In this document: piece after piece, positions 45,213 through 56,036 of the stretch
Numbering within the stretch: position 1 is the first letter of the stretch
Layout of the letters: each line of letters begins with the position of its first letter
Assembly (NCBI GenBank): GCA_963995505.1
Contig: OZ023187.1
Location: forward strand, 4,843,501-4,907,500
Source: Hypericum androsaemum
Lineage: Eukaryota; Streptophyta; Magnoliopsida; Malpighiales; Hypericaceae
DNA: 64,000 nt
Reading direction: 5' to 3'
Notes under the pieces: model-generated
Database searches by the model: none
Told to the model about the DNA's origin: nothing
The model's input: only the letters and a program-made list of their open reading frames with translations
Made by a program: the position numbers and the translations under genes

Positions 45213-45800
45213 ATGTGCGTCCTCTCGAGAAATTGCTCACCGAAAAGCGACCCCGGAGAAGATAGCTTAGGATCATCATCGTCATCATCATCATCATCAT
45301 CATCAGGTAATGAGGATCCCAAAGGCCATCCTCTGTTTTATGGTCTCAGCTCCTCCGTCTCTCCGCCGCCCCAGACGACGGAAATCCAGGATGTGGTGTT
45401 CAGCGTTGCGACGTCGGCAAAGCTATGGGCGAAGCGGAAGGAGTACATAAAGCTATGGTACATGGCGGGGGAGATGCGTGGGACGATGTGGCTGGACGAT
45501 GCCGTAGAGATACCGGCCTCCGAGCAGGGCCTCCTCCCTCTGGCAAGGATCTCCGAGGACACCTTCCAGTTCCCTTACTCAAACACGAAGGGGCACCGCT
45601 CCGCCATCCGGATCTCCCAGATCGTGTCGGAGATGGTTCAGATGGGGCCCACCGGGGCAAGGTGGCTGGTGATGGGGGACAACGACACAGTCTTCGTTGT
45701 GGAGAATCTCCTTCGTGTGCTTCAGAGGTACGACCACGAGGAATTCTACTACATGGAGAGCCGCCATCGTTGGAGTCGTTGGAGAAGGCGTCGTGGGTGA
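45213..45800 (+). pseudogene. captured fragment of a DUF604 / GT31-like glycosyltransferase gene
   Basis: The open frame includes a Ser run from an ATC/TCA microsatellite, then VVFSVATSAKLWAKRKEYIK, GEMRGTMWLDDAVE, SNTKGHRSAIRISQIVSE and RWLVMGDNDTVFVVENLLRV, followed by YDHEEFYYMES. These are signatures of plant fringe-related (DUF604) proteins, family GT31, acting in the Golgi. The nucleotide-sugar motif normally reads GDDDTVF; here the middle Asp is Asn. Similarity stops after FYYMES, so the C-terminal half is missing. It has no N-terminal membrane anchor and is probably not functional. Confidence 0.78.
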
Positions 45801-45892
45801 CATCATCCTCGTCCATCTCTCTCGTTGGGGAGATGAAGCTTTGAAGAAATTGAGGTGAAATAGGAGGTTGAAGAAAGGGGAGCGAGAGAGTA

Positions 45893-45922
<30 letters not shown>
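45893..45922 (+). repeat. G homopolymer, 30 bases
   Basis: Thirty consecutive G lie inside Pack-MULE 2, just after the captured gene fragment, in a purine-rich strand (GAGAGAGTAG before, AGAGGGGTGG after). Such a run can form quadruplex structures and is prone to sequencing and assembly error. Confidence 0.95.
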
Positions 45923-45923
<1 letters not shown>

Positions 45924-46218
45924 GAGGGGTGGAGGAGAGAGATTGAGTTAATTAATTTTTAGGGATAAGTTCATTTTAGGGACTAAATAGATAATTTACC
46001 ATGGTCCACGTTAGCGTTAACTTAAAAGAGTCGGGTGCCACGTGTCTTCCACGTGGTCTCAAAATGGTATCGTTTCAGGCGGGTTTCGACGGGCAGCCGC
46101 CTTGGACCTGCCCTGATAATTGGTGGTCAACCACAGGGTACTAAACTACCAATTTGAAACCACATGGTACTCCAGGCGAAATGGGTGAAACTACAAAGTA
46201 CTAAAATGAACTTATCCC

Positions 46219-46740
46219 TAAATTTTAATGTAACACAGCCATCTCTTTGTCTCTGGGCCAAATCTCAAGCGGTAGGGCTCTGAATGTTGATCATTACTTC
46301 AAATAAGCATTTCATCAGAAATGGGTACTCTAGTCTTCATTGTGGACGATCTAAGAAAGATATTCTGTTTTAATAAGAGATATCGAAAATCTCTGGTGGA
46401 GAGGACATCTTGCATATTATTTTCCACTAAAGTTCAAGGGAAAAAAAATCTATGGTATCAAGAAGCTAGCAACATGAACCGGAAAAAAATGTCTATTTAC
46501 AAGGGGAGTACGATAGATGTCGACAATTCAGTTCAATTCGTCGGTAATTTAATTCGAGTTGTAGCCTACCACAATGAATCCAAATTTTTTATAAAAAAAA
46601 CCCACCCATGCGAGGGTCGCTGGAGGCTCGGGAGACGCGTCTATTCAATGTCGTAGATACGTATGTTTCTTGGAAGCGATAACATCTTTTATATACCATC
46701 TCGTCCTGGCTGGATTGAATGTTGTCAATAGCAAACTTTG
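46219..46740. other. intergenic, short block shared with 60310-60440
   Basis: 46333-46510 resembles 60310-60440 (AGCTAGCA(A/G)CATGAACCG and neighbouring words). No convincing gene is present; the 111-codon ORF at 46321 has no recognisable features. Confidence 0.5.
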
Positions 46741-47751
46741 GGCTGTTTGTTGAAAAAAATTGAGGTAGTAGATAGAAGATTAGGAGTAGAGTAGTAATCT
46801 ACTTGTTTGGTAAATGATTACAATCTACTAGTAGATTAGGAGTAGTTTAGGTTGGTTATTTTTAAAAAAAGTTAATTACTTTTTTTAACTAATATAATAT
46901 TTAAGATGCTAAGGAGGTTGATTATTTATTTTTCTTATGAATTATTAGAAAATTTAAAGATTCTATTTAACTAAAAAAATTTAAGAGATTTTTAAAAAAA
47001 AAATTTAGTCAGATTCGTTTAAATTTTAAGAGATTTTTGTTTAGTAGATTCGTTTAGAGTTTCGTTTAAACTCAAAGATTCTTTTAATTTTAAGAGATTT
47101 TATTTTAACTACTATATATATATTTTATTTTGCTGGATAATTATTTAAAAAATTAAAGATATGTTTAGCAAACAAATATTAAAAGATATCCTTTAAACAA
47201 CTATTTGAAATCCAATTTTTTATATAACTATTTTAAAGTAGATTAAGTTGATTTTTTTTCATTCTTAAAATTATTCTTTCCTTCACTATATAAATACTGT
47301 ACTAAAAAAAGTGATTTATCAACCTCTTCCTTCTATTTGTTCAGGCTTCCATATTTATAAAATTGCTTTTAGTTTGATGTAATCATAAGAATTAGAATAA
47401 ATGATCATTCAATGTTCTTTTAAAATATTGTAATAAATATTATTTATCTATTTTAATGAATGATATGGTCTTGTTATTCTTATTCCAGTTTTGTGAATTT
47501 TTACTAAGTAGTTGTTTAATATATGTTTAATTTTATTTTCATGATTTTAATTATATAATATCTATAAAAAATTAAATTTAAATTTAATTAAGTTTATTAG
47601 TATTTAAGTTTATTAAATAATATAAATTATTTTATTTAAGTTTAACCAAACATGTATAATGTACTAAATTCAATCTGCAATCTGCTAGTTGATTTTACCA
47701 AACGTTTTGTCCAATCTGCTATCTGCTCCGAATTTGTTTTGCCAAACATGG
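46741..47751. mobile_element. non-autonomous DNA transposon, about 1 kb, AT-rich
   Basis: The left end (GGCTGTTTGTTG, GGTAGTAGATAGAAGATT) and the reverse complement of the right end (CCATGTTTGGCAAAAC, GGAGCAGATAGCAGATT) match imperfectly over about 35 bp. The interior is AT-rich without a coding frame. Target duplication is not clear. Its right end lies at the left edge of the segmental duplication and remains beside truncated RLP A at 9319. Confidence 0.6.
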
Positions 47752-48445
47752 TCTTTGTTAATATGGATGGTACAATTGAATTACTAAATTTTATTTTAAC
47801 GTATTTGGAGTATTACATTGTCTTTTATCTATGGACACTTACAAAATCAATCCTTTTCTTTTTGGTGTATGGGTGATTGGTTTGAGATTTAGAACTTGAT
47901 GATGTAGTTGAGTATTAGAAAGGGATTGATTTGGTAGAAAAAGACGATCCTTTTCTTGGTCAGTGATGTTTGGTGGTGGTGGCAGGAGGAAGACGAGCTG
48001 GTGGCTAGTGATGGTTACTGTCGTAGAAGATAAGGGAGTTTTTGTGAAAATATAAATAAATTTGGAATTGTTTAGAAATTTGATTACAAACATACTGGCG
48101 TGCCACATCACCATAAAAATGACATCGTTAGGTCGATGTAACCCGGACAACTGTCTGAATCGTTAAATATCTGACTATTGAAATAACGAAGACTAAATAT
48201 TATTTGAGTTTTAAACCGTCATAAATATATGTATCAAACCATTAAACCTAAATAATTTTAACATTTAATGTAAACTATTAAACAAATGCACCGTGAAATA
48301 ATATTTCAACAATTAATCTTCCATATTAGATCATTCGAAGAAAAAGAATTCACATTTTTCCCATTTTTAAGTTTCCAAAAATCCCGAGTATTTAACTCCA
48401 AACGGACGACCTTCGAAACTCAGAGAATACCCCAAAAGAAAAGAA
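47752..48445. promoter_or_regulatory. upstream region of PP2-B gene C
   Basis: Same upstream sequence as gene A with a 48-bp extra segment at 48191-48238, which is probably ancestral because similar text occurs upstream of gene B (29650-29690). Confidence 0.4.
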
Positions 48446-49850
48446 ATGAACTTCGGTGACTTGCCTGAGGGATGCATTGCCAAGGTGATATCGTTGACGA
48501 CTCCCCTCGACGCGTGCAGACTGTCGGTCGTCTCGCTGGCTTTCCTGTCGGCTGCCGACTCGGACACAGTCTGGAACGAGTTTCTGCCGTCCGATCATGT
48601 GTCCACGGTTTCGAAATCCGGTGATCGTCCAGATTTAATGTCATTCACTTCCAAGAAACAGTTCTTCCTTAGCCTTTTCCATAACCCCATCTTAATCGAC
48701 GACGGGACCAAGGTGAATCTGCAACTACCAAACTCTCATTCAATATAAAGTCGAGCACTGTCGGGTCGGGTTGGAACCATATTCTTGAGAGGGATGATGA
48801 TGATGTCATTGTTTGTTTAATCTTGAATTTTCTGCAGCTAAACATTATCTGTTGCTTTCGATTTTACTCGCTGCAATATTTTTTTTTAAGTCAATTACTT
48901 TTTTTTGTAAATGTTAATTTTTTACATCAGGAATTTCTTACACCCTGTACAGTTAGGATAATTGCCCTTTGGTACCGTAAAGCCAAGTACTGTCTGGCTT
49001 ATTTAGGGGTGACTCGACATTTTCTTTGGTAAAGCTTTAACTCATCAACTTCTTAAAATAATGCAAGTTTCTTACAATTTGGATGAACTTGTTTTAGTAC
49101 AATATTGTTCATCCAACAACAGATACAAATTGTATATCCGAATTTTGTATGTTGGAAGTAATGAAGTGTGTGTTATGAGGTTATAGAGCTTCTGGTTGGA
49201 CAAAAAGAGCGGGAAGAAGTGCTACATGATTTCTGCAAGGGACCTCGTGATCATCTGGGGTGGAACTCCAGAGTACTGGTCTTGGATCAGTGTTCCTGAT
49301 TCCAGGTCTTTCCTACACTTGCATTTCAGTTTCGTACTTCCGTTTAAACCTGATCGTGTTAGCTAGTTGCTAGTGCTTGATTTTCTCATTTCTTGTGAAT
49401 GTAACCTGACAAGTATGCAAACTCTAGATTCAACGAGGTAGCTGAACTTCAGAAAGTATGGTGGCTGGAGATCCGTGGCAAGATAGACACTTCTCGACTA
49501 TCCCCGGCCACAACTTATATAGCATGCCTTGTTTTGAAGATACGGTCGGATGCCAAGGATCTTGCAGTATACCCCAGCAAAGTCTCTGTCGGAATTATTG
49601 GAGGCACGATGAACAAATCAGCTATCTGCCTTGATCCGTGCTATGGTTGGGCATCAATAACCAGGAGGAGGAGTCATCGGGTCATAAATAGACGCATGTT
49701 GGGATTGAAATGGCCATCTAGGAGGAATGACGGGTGGTTGGAGATCGAGCTAAGGGTGAAATACTGGAGATGAGCCTCATGGAGGTTAAGGCGGTCTGCA
49801 AGAGTGGCCTTGTTGTCCAGGGTATTGAAATTAGGCCTAAATCTGGATAG
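48446..49850 (+). pseudogene. F-box protein of PP2-B type, gene C, frameshifted
   Basis: Exons 48446-48712, 49187-49305 and 49428 onward keep good splice sites. A 31-bp deletion at about 49751, relative to gene A (11336-11367), shifts the frame inside the PP2 domain after [10 protein letters not shown]. Translation then ends at a TGA at 49771-49773, replacing about 40 C-terminal residues with a few unrelated ones. Homology to the lost part continues to 49850. The F-box is unaffected, so a truncated F-box protein could still be made. Exon 2 here has the more typical DLVIIWGGTPEYWSW, closer to family consensus than gene A. Confidence 0.88.
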
Positions 49851-49923
49851 TCAATAGGCACCAAAATCTACTACCTAGTTTTGCTGTAGTAGTCCATGAG
49901 AATGCAGCGCCTTCGCCCCATAG

Positions 49924-50462
49924 GCCGGGTAACAAGTAGGTGATTGTATTTGCACCTCTAGTTCCGTAATGGTTCGACTAGATGATCAGGTCCATTTGGA
50001 TTTGACGTTAGCAATTAACTCGAGGCAATTAGCCTCTGATGGTTTCTGGTTATTAGCAGCAGACGCTAATGCTGTACTTTAGCCTAATATTCTGATGTAG
50101 TAAACTCTTATATAGTTAATGGAGACGATAAAATTCTCTCAGCCTGATGCAGTAAGGTTCTTCTCTTGCATTTTTCTTTTTCAAAACCGAACAATTACAA
50201 GTTGGTCTTTAGGTACATTGTCTCTTGAGGTACTTCGTATTAAGACAAAACAAGCAAACAGGACCCGAGGGACATCGACCAATGCTTTGTCATTAAGCAC
50301 CAAATAGATTTTGCATTCATCTTCCATTCTATAAGATTTGGCAGACTCTCTTGCATTCATCGACCGATGCTTATTCTGATACCACTTGCAATAGATTTCC
50401 ATCAGATTATGTCTCAGTACTATATGGCCATACATGTCGGATATAATTTCAGGAGTGCTTTT
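49924..50462 (+). pseudogene. remnant of the small-secreted-protein gene 3' end and flank, copy 2
   Basis: Duplicate of 11538-12076 with no length change. It begins near GGGTAACAAGTAGGTG, matching the last codons and UTR of the gene at 61700. No coding capacity remains. Confidence 0.75.
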
Positions 50463-50643
50463 TGCCTGCGCGGAGCCTTCTTTCTTTAGCTCCTCTGTTT
50501 CCGTTGATGAGCTTCGGCAATCCGCTTCCTCTTCCTTCCATCCTCCTCAGTCAAATCCGAATAACGATTGGACTCTGAGCCATCATCCTCCCCATTCTCA
50601 TCCTCATAATCAAGCGGAGTTAAAAGTGACCCGAACTCCTACA
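50463..50643 (-). pseudogene. remnant of the PAH-domain gene, copy 2
   Basis: Duplicate of 12077-12257, corresponding to the acidic and basic C-terminal codons of the PAH genes. Confidence 0.75.
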
Positions 50644-51722
50644 TGATATTTTTAGTTGCGCGTCGGATTCCATTGCCTCGGAAGAATTTCCTATTTAGAT
50701 TGTCTTTCAAGAACAGGTTTGCGTCTTGTTTTAGGCTGGAGGAAGCGTGCTCTTGCGCTCGGGATAAGAAAATTTTACCTCTCTCCAACCAATTTCATGG
50801 TCGGTCCCACGTGATTAATTTTTTTTCCTAATTTTTTATTAAAAAATTCAGTGATTCTAATATTGTTATTCCAGTATACTAATTAGTTACTCGATGGTGG
50901 GGAGTATAAAAAATTTATAAACATTGATAGGGAAATCCAGATGTAATTGGATAATGAGTCCATAACTTTATTATTCTGACTTACCAATCTCTCACAAAAA
51001 AATTTGACAAAGGTGGATTGCAGAAATTGTGTAGTGTAGCAACAAAAGATATTAAGCTCCAAAGTTTAATCAAATTAATAGGTGTATAAAATATTATATT
51101 GTTTTTAGAAAAAATAGTTGCATTTCCCATATTTTCATTTTGTTCTTTACTCCTTTAAAATATGAAGTTAAAACTCAACTTGAGTTTCATCCTAAACTCG
51201 ACATCTGATCCAACCGGTGGTCAACACCAAGTTATTCGGTCGGAGTTGGCGGTTGGACTTGTCGGTCCAGCTAAAAATGTTTTCCTTTTTACAAAGATGC
51301 ATGTTTAAATTTAAAAGTAGTTAAATTGTTGTTTTGATGCTTGTATTTTATAATTTTACATTAAAATTAGATAATGTTGATAATTATTTGATATTTTAAT
51401 ACTAAATATAATAAATAATATTTGAATGAAATATCGGGTCACCCTCAGCCTCGTTTTTAATAGTGACTTCAAGATTTTTTTGATCTCGCTTCTTACTTAC
51501 TTGAGTGCATGTTGGTTGTTTTATGCATCTCACTACGAAGAAAAGCATTGAACTTTATGCCTTGGAGTGGACACCATATGTTTGGTAAAATGCTCCAATG
51601 GCCCTGCACTTGCACTCTTACTCAAGTGGGCAACCGTGAGCGTCACGATTGGCCGCAAATTAAACAAAAATAGTGAGTTCCTGGAATTTGAATAACACAA
51701 GGCAGAGAAGTTGGAACATAAC
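50644..51722. other. AT-rich intergenic, duplicate of 12258-13336
   Basis: No gene is seen. It differs from copy 1 by only a few bases. Confidence 0.6.
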
Positions 51723-51730
51723 ATATTCGA

Positions 51731-52300
51731 TGTCCACTGCAACGGTGGTGGTCCAAGAAGGTCAGTCATTTCAGCATATTGCGACAAAATCAAGCTCCCG
51801 GGTGAGGAAGTTTAATAGCAAAGCGGCCGCTCTAAAGAAGATTTCGATGCGTAAGGTAAAGATCAAACCTCCGTTTTTGCCTTTAGTTGATCAAGCTGCT
51901 CCTTCCGCTGTTGATCCTATGGTTCCGGAGGTAAGTGACGATGCACAAGCTGAGGAGCAAGCGACTGAGGCTCTGAACATCGCCCTGCAAGTGAATCTTT
52001 CTTTGGTGGAAGACTATTCTACGACTCTTCTACGATTCAAGGAATTGGCGCGTAGTGATCGAGTAAAGCGCTTTGACCCTCCTTGATGTTTGGCCGTGTT
52101 TCATCATGCTTTTAGGAGTTTTGGAGATTTTTTTTGGCGTATAAACTGTGGAATTTTTTATGTGTACTAGTTAGCATCTATCATCGCTTAGCCTTAATAG
52201 CTGCATAACTAGTACCTATGGAGCTGTATTTCGGTACAGTTTGGTGTAATACTTTGATATTTTTGCTGAGAAGTAATTTAATTTTACCTTTCAAAAAAAA
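51731..52300 (+). mobile_element. 5'-truncated LINE-like retroposon, copy 2
   Basis: Flanked by ATATTCGA at 51723-51730 and 52301-52308. It carries the same ORF (51730-52086) and a 3' end with TTTACCTTTC plus oligo(A), one A longer than in copy 1. Confidence 0.8.
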
Positions 52301-52397
52301 ATATTCGAAATTGAATAAAGCAAGTTGGAGAACGAAGAAAGCAAGACAGAGGGAAGTAGGAAATGATGGACTGACTGACAATTACAGTGACATGGTT

Positions 52398-55076
52398 TTA
52401 TGTCCTGCGTCTGGTTCTTCTGCTTACCCGCTTCGTCCTGATCCTGTAGAACCTCATCAGCTGCTCCTTGGTTGTGAACCAGAACCCGATAACCAATCCG
52501 AGAACAATCCCGCACCCATATCCAAGCAAGACGATCTTCCAGTCCAAGGATATGCCGGAGCCTTCGTCTCCTTTTTGCTCAGGTTGAGGGGAGGCCTCGG
52601 GATCTTGGCACTTCTTTGACAGTGGCTCCCCGCACAACTCTAAATTCCCTTCGTATGAGCTGTTGCCGAATGTACGGAACTGGTTTGCTTGTAGTATAAG
52701 ACCCACCAGCTGATTATGCGAGACGTTGAAGTATTCGAGGAAGGTGAGTTGTTCGAGATGCGATGGGATCTCTCCTGAGAGGAAGTTAGCTGATAGATCC
52801 AAGGACTCCAGATTAGAGAGGTTCCCCATATCCGGAGGGATGGGACCTGAGAGATGGTTATGAGACAAGTTGAGCACGTTCAGCATCTTCATATTTCCAA
52901 GTAAAACAGGGATGCCTCCCTGGAATCCATTGCTTGAAAGGTCAAGAGCTGCAACGACATTTGGAATCTTCGAGTATGTCATATAAATGCCTTTGTTAGC
53001 TAATATCATTTTGGAATCATATCCGGCATCGAACTGGATGGTTTGTGCCAGTTTTTGGTTCTCATTTATGGTCAGATAGGCCAAATGTCCTGGAGGGATG
53101 TACTTCATTCTACTCAAGCTGAGAAACAAGCCACTTGGCAAAGTGCCTGTGAAGTTGTTGTAAGACAAATCGAGGATTCGCAGCTTCGAGAACCATGACT
53201 TGTTAACGGGGCCTCTGATTTCTCCTGCAAATTGATTGGATCGCAGGAATAGGACTTCCAAGTTTGGGAGATCTCCTGACCAATACGGGAAATCCCCGGA
53301 AATGTAGTTGCTGCTGAGATCAACAGTCTCTAACATTCGACAACCAACTAATGATGGCAACAACCCATCAAGCTGATTACCACTTAGATCCATGAAAGTC
53401 AAGCTGGTCAAATTGGAAAGAGTTCCAGGAATATCCTCTCTGAACAAGTTGTTTGCTAGATTCAAAACCGTCAAATTTGAAAGGTTGCCTAAACATGGAG
53501 GGATGGATCCACTCAAGTTGTTCAGCTCCAGGTAGAGGTAAACAAGAGAGAGCAAACCACAAAATGAAGTTGGAATCTCTCCAGATAAAGAGTTACTGCG
53601 AGCAACAAAGTAAGAGATGGAAGGAGGTAGGATTGGAAGTTGACCTTGGATGTTGTTGTTGGAGAGGTACACCACTTGTAGGTTAGTGAAAGATGAAAAA
53701 ACGGAAGACTGCTCGAAACCGGTGAAAAGATTCTGTCGAAGATCCAAGAAGCCCAAAGTGTCCCGGCTTAGATCTCCTAACCATTTTGGTATATCTCCTC
53801 GAATGTTGTTGCCTTTGAGTACTAGGTAATACAAGTCATTTTGGTATCTCAGGAAAGAAGGAATCACCCCCAAGTTGCAATAGGGCATTGACAGGATCTG
53901 GAATTTCGGGAGAAGAGATACGTTGCTGTTGATTTCGGTGAGCACCGTCAGGTTGCTTCCTGCCAGCTGCAATTCTTGCAGATTTCTAAGGCTGGTAAAC
54001 ATCTCAAATCTCAGGGTACCAGTTAACAGGTTAGGCCCAAGATAAAGTGTATTAAGGTGTTCAAGTTCGAAGATGGAGTCTGGAATTGAGCCCTGCAACT
54101 GGTTAGATCCAACATTTAGTGTAACAAGTTGGGTAAGGTTTGAGAGCCATGATGGTACCGGTCCAGATAATTGATTTTTCTGAAGGGCGAATAACTGTAG
54201 CTGGGTCAAGTTTTGTAGGCTTGGAATTGAGCCAACCAACTGATTATATTCAAGCTTGGCAAGGTTTGAGAGCTTTGGCGGTATATGTCCAGTTAATTGG
54301 TTGTTTGCAAGGGAGAGAGTTTTTAGCTGGGTCAAGTTGGACAGAGGTAATGGAATTTCTCCTGAAAGATTGTTGGTTCTGATGTGTAGATATGTGAGCC
54401 CCGTAAGATCACCTAAAGAAGATGGGATTGGACCAGAAAGATCATTATGATCAAGTCTCATATAGGTCAGGTTTTTAAGACAAGCTAGAGAACTTGGGAT
54501 GGGACCTGACAAATTGTTATGGCCAAGATTCACGTGCTGGAGATTGGTCAGATTACCTAAAGATGATGGAATTGATCCTGAGATACCACAACCATAAAGA
54601 CTAATATAGGTCAAAGAAGGCGACTCCAAGACATCGGGGAAGGAAGATGATAACCTGACAAAATCTAGCACAAGTACCTTAAGGCTACTCGTGTTTTTGA
54701 AAAGCCTCTTGAAATCAGACGCCTCAAGTTGGACCAAGCGGAAAAGGGTGCTGCTGGAATTGATTGAGCCATAGAGATGGCTGCTACTGAGATCAAGGCT
54801 GATAACATGTCCTGAGATGTCGTCGCATTCGACGCCATCCCATAAGCAGCAATCCCTCTCATCCCACGAAGTAGTCTTTGATTGAGCAGAAGTGTCTTTG
54901 GAAGAAGAGTTGTTGATAGATAGGCTCTCGCTGAACTGGATCAAAGCGGCTCTCTCATCATCCCGACACAAGTGCTTTGGACTGGACAAGGTTCCCACAG
55001 AGAACACAGAAAGTATTGCCACTAGTAGAAGGATTGCTCTGCAGACTAGGGATGTAACACTCGTAGGGAACTTCAT
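52398..55076 (-). CDS. RLP F: LRR receptor-like protein, open, with in-frame LRR deletions
   Basis: An intronless ORF of 892 residues has the same signal peptide and N-cap as RLP E, LRRs, an island around LANKGIYMTYSKIPN, a C-cap with LCGEPLSKKC, a transmembrane helix just before residue 867, and a basic cytoplasmic tail of about 26 residues (FTTKEQLMRF to RRTRRRT). Relative to its duplicate B it lacks 186 bp near the N-terminus, fusing LFRLV directly to QLEASDFKRL, and 15 bp in a later LRR (LAKLEYNQL). Both deletions sit at short direct repeats (TGGA; CAAG) and preserve the frame. About two and a half LRRs are lost next to the N-cap, so ligand specificity may differ. Expected function is as for RLP E. 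Confidence 0.94.
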   Translation of the reverse strand: MKFPTSVTSLVCRAILLLVAILSVFSVGTLSSPKHLCRDDERAALIQFSESLSINNSSSKDTSAQSKTTSWDERDCCLWDGVECDDISGHVISLDLSSSHLYGSINSSSTLFRLVQLEASDFKRLFKNTSSLKVLVLDFVRLSSSFPDVLESPSLTYISLYGCGISGSIPSSLGNLTNLQHVNLGHNNLSGPIPSSLACLKNLTYMRLDHNDLSGPIPSSLGDLTGLTYLHIRTNNLSGEIPLPLSNLTQLKTLSLANNQLTGHIPPKLSNLAKLEYNQLVGSIPSLQNLTQLQLFALQKNQLSGPVPSWLSNLTQLVTLNVGSNQLQGSIPDSIFELEHLNTLYLGPNLLTGTLRFEMFTSLRNLQELQLAGSNLTVLTEINSNVSLLPKFQILSMPYCNLGVIPSFLRYQNDLYYLVLKGNNIRGDIPKWLGDLSRDTLGFLDLRQNLFTGFEQSSVFSSFTNLQVVYLSNNNIQGQLPILPPSISYFVARSNSLSGEIPTSFCGLLSLVYLYLELNNLSGSIPPCLGNLSNLTVLNLANNLFREDIPGTLSNLTSLTFMDLSGNQLDGLLPSLVGCRMLETVDLSSNYISGDFPYWSGDLPNLEVLFLRSNQFAGEIRGPVNKSWFSKLRILDLSYNNFTGTLPSGLFLSLSRMKYIPPGHLAYLTINENQKLAQTIQFDAGYDSKMILANKGIYMTYSKIPNVVAALDLSSNGFQGGIPVLLGNMKMLNVLNLSHNHLSGPIPPDMGNLSNLESLDLSANFLSGEIPSHLEQLTFLEYFNVSHNQLVGLILQANQFRTFGNSSYEGNLELCGEPLSKKCQDPEASPQPEQKGDEGSGISLDWKIVLLGYGCGIVLGLVIGFWFTTKEQLMRFYRIRTKRVSRRTRRRT

Positions 55077-55943
55077 GTTTTCTCGCTTGTTTTGTGGTGA
55101 TATTTACTCTGCAATCTGGTGCCCCAAGTTTGCAGCGGTAATTTGTTAGAGCAGTTTTTTCCTGCACCTATTCGGACGGCAGAAGAGCTCCAACTTGACT
55201 TCTCACAAGGCCGTAGCATTTGGTGTTGACCAGTTTTTTGTTTTAATATTTGATATTAAAAATCGAACACTATCTATCGGATTCTATTTTTAATGCTTGA
55301 AATAAATACCTATTTAATTCAATCTAAATCTATAACTTTTAATCAGTCGCTGGGTGCTTATTACCACCTCATATTTGTTATCTAGATTTTCTTCTAAAAA
55401 TAATAATTTTTTATCTAGATGGTTACTAGTTTGGTTATATGTCTGACCCTGAGGTCAAATTTTATTTTTGAAAAGGACACGAGTCTGAATTATGAAATTT
55501 CAAAGTCTCCCTTTTTTGTTGTGTGGAAAAAAGAGTTTCCCCTTTATAAGATAGATAGAAATTAGTAAACGTCAATAATGTTAGGATGCAAAACAAATCA
55601 GATTTTTCATAAGTGCCTAAGGTAAGTAATCGAACTAATTAATGATGAAGATGATGATGTCTCGGTTCGAATCAGTAGAAACGCGATATTGCTTAATATT
55701 TGTTGAGAAATTATTATCATTTTTCAAATATTTTACCAATCTTGAACCTAAGTTATGGATGTGACACCAAAAAAAAAGTTATTTGGCTCCAAATATTCTC
55801 GCTTGCGAGTTAATTCGGAAGGAAAACTGATCATTCGTTGGAAAATGAAGGTTTGTAGTGTATGAAAATGGTTAAAGCCTATAATACATCGTTTGCTTGG
55901 AAAACAGATTTTTTTTAAATACAGATTTTTTAAAAATATCTAA
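55077..55943. promoter_or_regulatory. upstream region of RLP F
   Basis: Near-identical to 17238-18100 upstream of RLP B, including the shared leader next to the ATG. No core promoter element is assigned. Confidence 0.45.
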
Positions 55944-56036
55944 GGGAAAAATACAGTTTACCTTCTGTAGTTTCACCGATATCACTTTTAGGCCGTGTAG
56001 TTTCAAATTGGTAATCTAGTCCCTGTGCTTTCCAAT

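Larger units (their letters stand above)
44821..46218. mobile_element. Pack-MULE-like element 2, carrying a DUF604-like fragment
   Basis: Terminal inverted repeats of about 245 bp: GGATAAGTTTATTTTAGTAC at the left, and at the right the complement of GGGATAAGTTCATTTTAGTA. Internal landmarks (GGTCAACC, CAGGGCGGGTCC, CCACGTGGAAGACAC) are mirrored in order. The flanks are TAAATTTAAT (44811-44820) and TAAATTTTAAT (46219-46229), a 9-11 bp type duplication. No transposase is encoded; the centre holds a host-gene fragment and a G homopolymer. Confidence 0.88.

Noticed and set aside
45400..45844. ORFs of 138 and 139 codons overlapping the DUF604 fragment.
   Set aside because: The DUF604 motifs are in the frame of 45213-45800; the others are GC-rich shadows.
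46321..46656. Plus-strand ORF of 111 codons.
   Set aside because: No recognisable features. The similar stretch at 60310-60440 does not preserve the frame.
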